A DNA stretch of 64,000 bases, from the NCBI RefSeq assembly GCF_904846625.1, contig NZ_CAJHBL010000007.1:62001-126000 (forward strand), read 5' to 3'. Shown piece after piece: positions 60,686 through 64,000 of this stretch (position 1 is its first letter; each line of letters begins with the position of its first letter). Under the pieces are notes generated by a model. It was not told the origin of the DNA. It saw only the letters and a program-made list of their open reading frames with translations, and made no database searches. The position numbers were made by a program, and so were the translations under genes. The stretch is from Psychrobacter sp. JCM 18900. GTDB lineage: Bacteria; Pseudomonadota; Gammaproteobacteria; Pseudomonadales; Moraxellaceae.

Positions 60686-60717
60686 AAACCCACTATCAAT
60701 TGGTAGTGGGTTTTTTT
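60686..60717. terminator. Bidirectional terminator between etfA and the RNA methyltransferase gene
   Basis: ACCCACTA (60688-60695) pairs with TAGTGGGT (60704-60711), and the T-C-A-A-T-T-G-G loop can extend it. A and T runs flank it, so it can serve both converging genes. Confidence 0.85.
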
Positions 60718-60759
60718 ATGCTTAATAAATTAGGCTTTAATAACAGTTATAAATGCATG

Positions 60760-61554
60760 CTAAGAGTATTGTCTTTGGCGTAAGGTCTCATACAGACATA
60801 AAGACCCTGCAATCGCTACATTTAAGCTCTCTTGACCATTTGGCTGCGGTAAAGCGATAGGCGTGGCACATTGCATCAAATCGTCGCTAACGCCTTGGCC
60901 TTCATGACCCATAATCCATGCTACAGGCGCAGATAAGTCGTGCTCGTAAATGATAGTATCTGTATGTGAGCTAGTCGCCAAAAGCGGCACTTGTACATGA
61001 TCTAAAATATCTTGCGTACTCAAGCCTTCATAAATAGTCAGTGCAAACTGTGCACCCATACCTGCTCGTAGCGTCTTAGGAGACCAAGCTTGAGCGGTCG
61101 CACTGGTGCATAGGATGTTGCGGATACCGACGGCTGCTGCTGTGCGTAGCAGCGTACCAACATTCCCGCTATCCTGCACGTCGTTCAAGATTAAGCAGTC
61201 CTCATCGATCATCGATAGGCTAGGCGTTGGTACTTTGATTATCGCCATGATATCAATGCCAGTACCCAAGCTACGAATACTCTCATAGAGTGAGTTTGAT
61301 AAAGTAAGAATAGGCGTATAAGTGGGCAGGCGAGTCAATACCTGCTGAACTTCAGGGTGGCTATGCGCTGACTCAGACAGTAGTATCTGGACGAAAGGAT
61401 AGTCACTACGCAGCGCAGCATCTATCAAATGGACGCCTTCTATGACTGTCTGACCGTTCTTTTTACGCTGGCGTGCTTGGGACAACAGTGCTTTTACAAG
61501 CTTCACTGTTGTGTTCTTATCTGAGGTAATCAGCTCGGTGGGATTTGTTACCAT
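60760..61554 (-). CDS. TrmH/SpoU family RNA 2'-O-methyltransferase
   Basis: A 264-residue SPOUT-fold methyltransferase using S-adenosylmethionine. The substrate-binding N-terminal domain includes KLVKALLSQARQRKKNGQTVIEGVHLIDAAL. The three SpoU motifs are present: ILNDVQDSGNVGTLLRTAAAVG (1), WIMGHEGQGVSDDLM (2) and IALPQPNGQESLNVAIAGSLCLYE (3). Family members modify 23S rRNA (RlmB type) or tRNA (TrmH type); the N-terminal ribosomal-L30-like domain favours an rRNA target, but the exact base cannot be read from sequence. Confidence 0.88.
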   Translation of the reverse strand: MVTNPTELITSDKNTTVKLVKALLSQARQRKKNGQTVIEGVHLIDAALRSDYPFVQILLSESAHSHPEVQQVLTRLPTYTPILTLSNSLYESIRSLGTGIDIMAIIKVPTPSLSMIDEDCLILNDVQDSGNVGTLLRTAAAVGIRNILCTSATAQAWSPKTLRAGMGAQFALTIYEGLSTQDILDHVQVPLLATSSHTDTIIYEHDLSAPVAWIMGHEGQGVSDDLMQCATPIALPQPNGQESLNVAIAGSLCLYETLRQRQYS

Positions 61555-61659
61555 AGTGGATCGCTTAGAGAAGAGTAAAGGAGTTGTTTAGATAACCAGC
61601 ATAATGCCTATTATTGATTTAGCATTATGTTGGCTACTCTTAACAGGTGCGTCAATCAA

Positions 61660-62643
61660 TTATTTTTCAGAATAATTGACGTGTAAGTCTTTTACGTAAT
61701 CGACTTCGTTTTTACTACCGAGTACCACAGGAACACGTTGATGGATATCAGTCGGTTCGATATCTAGGATGCGGTTGACGGCGTCTGTTGCACCGCCACC
61801 TGCACGTTCAATCAATAGGCTCATTGGGTTGGCTTCATACATTAAGCGTAATTTACCCGCTTTGTGAGCGTATTTGGTATCAAACGGATAAGTGAACAGA
61901 CCACCGCGGCATAAGATACGATGGACGTCACCAACCATGGCGGCTACCCAGCGTGTATTAAAATCGCGCCCACGTACCCCAGTCTCGCCAGCAATTAACT
62001 CATCGATGTACTGCTGCATTGGCGCGCGCCAGTAGCGATAATTTGAGCTATTAATAGCATACTCGCTCGTATCGGCATCGATTTGAACATTGTCTTCTAT
62101 CAACACATAGTCAGACGTCTCTGGGTCTAGGCTAAACATCACAACTTTATCAGCGATGGTTAGCGCTAGGACAGTAGAGGTGCCATATAGCAGATAGCCA
62201 GCCGCTAGTTGTTTGTTACCTGCCTGTAGATAGTCGCTGTTTTCACTGGTTTGACCTTGGCGATCATACGGTAAGATAGAAAAAATCGTACCTACAGCCA
62301 TATTGATGTCGATATTTGATGAGCCATCTAATGGGTCAAATAGTACCAATAGGCTACCATCGTCATTAGCAGGGGTCGCGTCATCAAGCTCTTCTGACGC
62401 AACACCAGCACAATGTGTATTTTTTGCCAATGCATCTAGTAGTAGGTCATTGGCCAACACGTCTAATTTTTTCTGATCTTCGCCTTGGACGTTTTGGTTA
62501 CCGGCTTCGCCCAGAATGTCTGCTAAAGCGCCTTTTCTGAGCAATTGTGAAATCGTCTTACCGACATCAGTGACGGTGGTAATCACATCGTTAAGTGCAG
62601 GGCTAGTGGCATGTTGGTTTAGATAGTCTGCTAAGGTCGTCAT
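61660..62643 (-). CDS. fbp: Fructose-1,6-bisphosphatase class I
   Basis: Fbp removes the 1-phosphate of fructose 1,6-bisphosphate, the committed step of gluconeogenesis. The 327 residues carry the metal site [24 protein letters not shown] and GVASEELDD. The substrate-binding stretches are [17 protein letters not shown] and [37 protein letters not shown]. It is divergent from pyrB. Gluconeogenic capacity fits an organism that lives on acids and amino acids rather than sugars. Confidence 0.96.
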   Translation of the reverse strand: MTTLADYLNQHATSPALNDVITTVTDVGKTISQLLRKGALADILGEAGNQNVQGEDQKKLDVLANDLLLDALAKNTHCAGVASEELDDATPANDDGSLLVLFDPLDGSSNIDINMAVGTIFSILPYDRQGQTSENSDYLQAGNKQLAAGYLLYGTSTVLALTIADKVVMFSLDPETSDYVLIEDNVQIDADTSEYAINSSNYRYWRAPMQQYIDELIAGETGVRGRDFNTRWVAAMVGDVHRILCRGGLFTYPFDTKYAHKAGKLRLMYEANPMSLLIERAGGGATDAVNRILDIEPTDIHQRVPVVLGSKNEVDYVKDLHVNYSEK

Positions 62644-63032
62644 AAGGCTTCCTAATAAATGGTATGGAAAGTAAAAGAACGGATAGGTGTCAAAGTAAAG
62701 AAGTAGGTGGCATTTAGCACACCTGAAATAGGTAAATTCTTAAATAGCTAATACGGCATCTTTGTCCCGACCACAAAATCGGCTACACTATATCTATTGT
62801 TATTCATTTATAGTTTTGTCAGAATTATTCTCTATGAGAATACGGCATGTCTACTCACGCTTTCTGATTGTCTGCTGAGGCTATTTTTTGGTCGAGTTTG
62901 ATTACGGTAAATTGTAGCAAATAAGCGTCAAAATGTCCTTTGTATCTATGCCTATCAGTGATAAATGATCGAACAAAGATGAATAAGTGATTACTATAGA
63001 CTCATATAAACCCACAATAAAGACTCGCCATT
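62644..63032. other. Intergenic region between divergent fbp and pyrB
   Basis: These 389 bases contain no gene that I recognise. It should carry both promoters. I saw no clear pyrimidine attenuator (no T-run hairpin) before pyrB and no strong -35/-10 pair; a weak TTGATT...TAAATT arrangement lies near 62898-62925. Confidence 0.4.
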
Positions 63033-64000
63033 ATGTCAAATTCTATCGATAGTAGCGCTACACAACCAGTCTCACCGACTGATTATGCAAAATTTGATCC
63101 CAATACGATTCATCAAAGGCTCAATACGTCACTAAGTCATCCGCAGCTCAATACCGATGGCAGTATCCGGCATTTCTTAGGTGTTGAAGGGCTTAATAAA
63201 GCACAGCTCAAAGCTATTATCGCAAAAGCAGAGACTTTCTTTGATGATAATGGACAGCTAATCAATCGTCCTGAGTTAGACGGTTATACGGTCATGAATT
63301 TGTTTTTTGAACCATCGACTCGTACCCGGACGACATTCGAGGTGGCAGAAAAACGCTTGGGTGCCAATGTACTCAATATCGATATCGAACGTTCGAGCAC
63401 CAAAAAAGGCGAGAGTCTGCGTGATACGCTGTGGAATCTACAGGCAATGACCGCAGATATCTTTGTAGTACGCCATTCAGCATCAGGTGCTGCGCATTTT
63501 ATGGCAACAGAAGTCACGCCTGATATCGCAATCATTAATGGCGGTGATGGCTGGCATGCGCATCCTACTCAAGGAATGCTCGACATGTTGACCATTCACC
63601 GTGAGGCACCGCGTCCATTCGAAGAGTTGTCTATCGCGATCGTTGGTGATATTAAGCATTCACGCGTAGCACGCTCTGATATCAGTGCCTTGCAAACACT
63701 AGGTGTGACAGATATTCGTGTTTGTGCGCCGCGCACTTTATTGCCTAAAGGCATTGAGCGTTTTGGTGTGCAGGTGTACGAAAATATGGATGATTGTGTC
63801 ACTGATTGTGATGTGATCATGGGATTAAGAATCCAAAATGAGCGTATCGGTTCGCCGCTATTGGCATCATCAAGTGAATATTACAAGCATTATGGGATCA
63901 CGCCAGAGCGGGTAGCTCTCGCTAAACCTGATGCATTGGTGATGCATCCAGGGCCGATGAATCGTGGTGTTGAGATTGCCTCTAGTGTGGCTGATGGCGC
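63033..64000 (+). CDS. pyrB: Aspartate carbamoyltransferase catalytic subunit, 3' end cut by window
   Basis: PyrB condenses aspartate and carbamoyl phosphate in pyrimidine synthesis. 322 codons are visible and open to the last base; the family length of about 335 suggests only a few more. The carbamoyl-phosphate site is FFEPSTRTRTTFE (near residue 90), with HPTQGMLDM, VGDIKHSRVARSD and, near the end, MHPGPMNRGVEI. An N-terminal extension of about 15 residues (SNSIDSSATQPVSPTD) precedes the core. Whether a pyrC-like partner follows, as in Pseudomonas, cannot be seen. Confidence 0.96.
   Translation, partial: MSNSIDSSATQPVSPTDYAKFDPNTIHQRLNTSLSHPQLNTDGSIRHFLGVEGLNKAQLKAIIAKAETFFDDNGQLINRPELDGYTVMNLFFEPSTRTRTTFEVAEKRLGANVLNIDIERSSTKKGESLRDTLWNLQAMTADIFVVRHSASGAAHFMATEVTPDIAIINGGDGWHAHPTQGMLDMLTIHREAPRPFEELSIAIVGDIKHSRVARSDISALQTLGVTDIRVCAPRTLLPKGIERFGVQVYENMDDCVTDCDVIMGLRIQNERIGSPLLASSSEYYKHYGITPERVALAKPDALVMHPGPMNRGVEIASSVADG

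Overview
The window looks like chromosomal core sequence of a gammaproteobacterium of the family Moraxellaceae, most likely Psychrobacter. The basis is inference from moderate-to-low GC, protein sequences that read as Psychrobacter/Acinetobacter-like, class-typical gene blocks (accD-folC-SPOR protein, gatCAB facing mreBCD-maf-rng, S10-spc-alpha ribosomal clusters, queG facing nnr) and zinc-free S14/S4 types. I see no rRNA, CRISPR array, prophage or transposase gene. There is one tRNA, tRNA-Pro(GGG).

Layout. 1-5130: the 3' end of queF, then proS, a DUF4230 membrane-anchored protein and a photolyase. 5325-9691: the tryptophan genes trpF, trpB and trpA, with an AT-rich PIN-like-domain gene, broken by a one-base frameshift, wedged between trpB and trpA. 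10060-14868: accD, folC, a LysM/SPOR cell-envelope protein and a DUF2726 protein. 14950-17375: a leftward-reading accessory stretch (DUF1853 gene, a possible 55-codon small gene, an AT-rich unknown gene) ending at tRNA-Pro. 17490-20908: gatB, gatA, gatC (Asp/Glu-tRNA amidotransferase). 21600-26936: mreB, mreC, mreD, maf, rng (cell shape, Maf pyrophosphatase, RNase G).

27347-41453: an uninterrupted ribosomal protein block, rpsJ to rplQ, with secY and rpoA. It includes rpmD and rpmJ, which are too short for many gene callers. Promoter-like sequences lie before rpsJ, rplN and rpsM, so the classical S10, spc and alpha transcription units are probably kept. A terminator-like hairpin interrupts the spc block before rplF.

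41585-47875: yciO, epmC, yceD-rpmF, then fabD-fabG-acpP for fatty acid synthesis and the LysM/BON protein Kbp. 48022-51768: queG, divergent nnr, and a DUF4124 protein. 52638-56118: ilvI-ilvH-ilvC for branched-chain amino acids. 56416-60553: a small membrane protein, a cold-shock protein, a DUF421 protein, and etfB-etfA. 60760-64000: a SpoU-type RNA methyltransferase, fbp, and pyrB cut by the window end.

Most of the window is ordinary housekeeping. The points worth a second look are: the PIN-like gene inside trpBA and its frameshift; a near-identical dyad site (GTNNAC-GAGT-GTAAAC) at the promoters of accD and acpP, which suggests one shared repressor for two fatty-acid loci; two 110-bp repeats with ATATAGTC inverted ends; the small gene and unknown gene beside tRNA-Pro; and an orphan terminator hairpin between gatC and mreB. 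I did not find a convincing novel multi-gene system. All calls were made by reading the sequence, without database searches.
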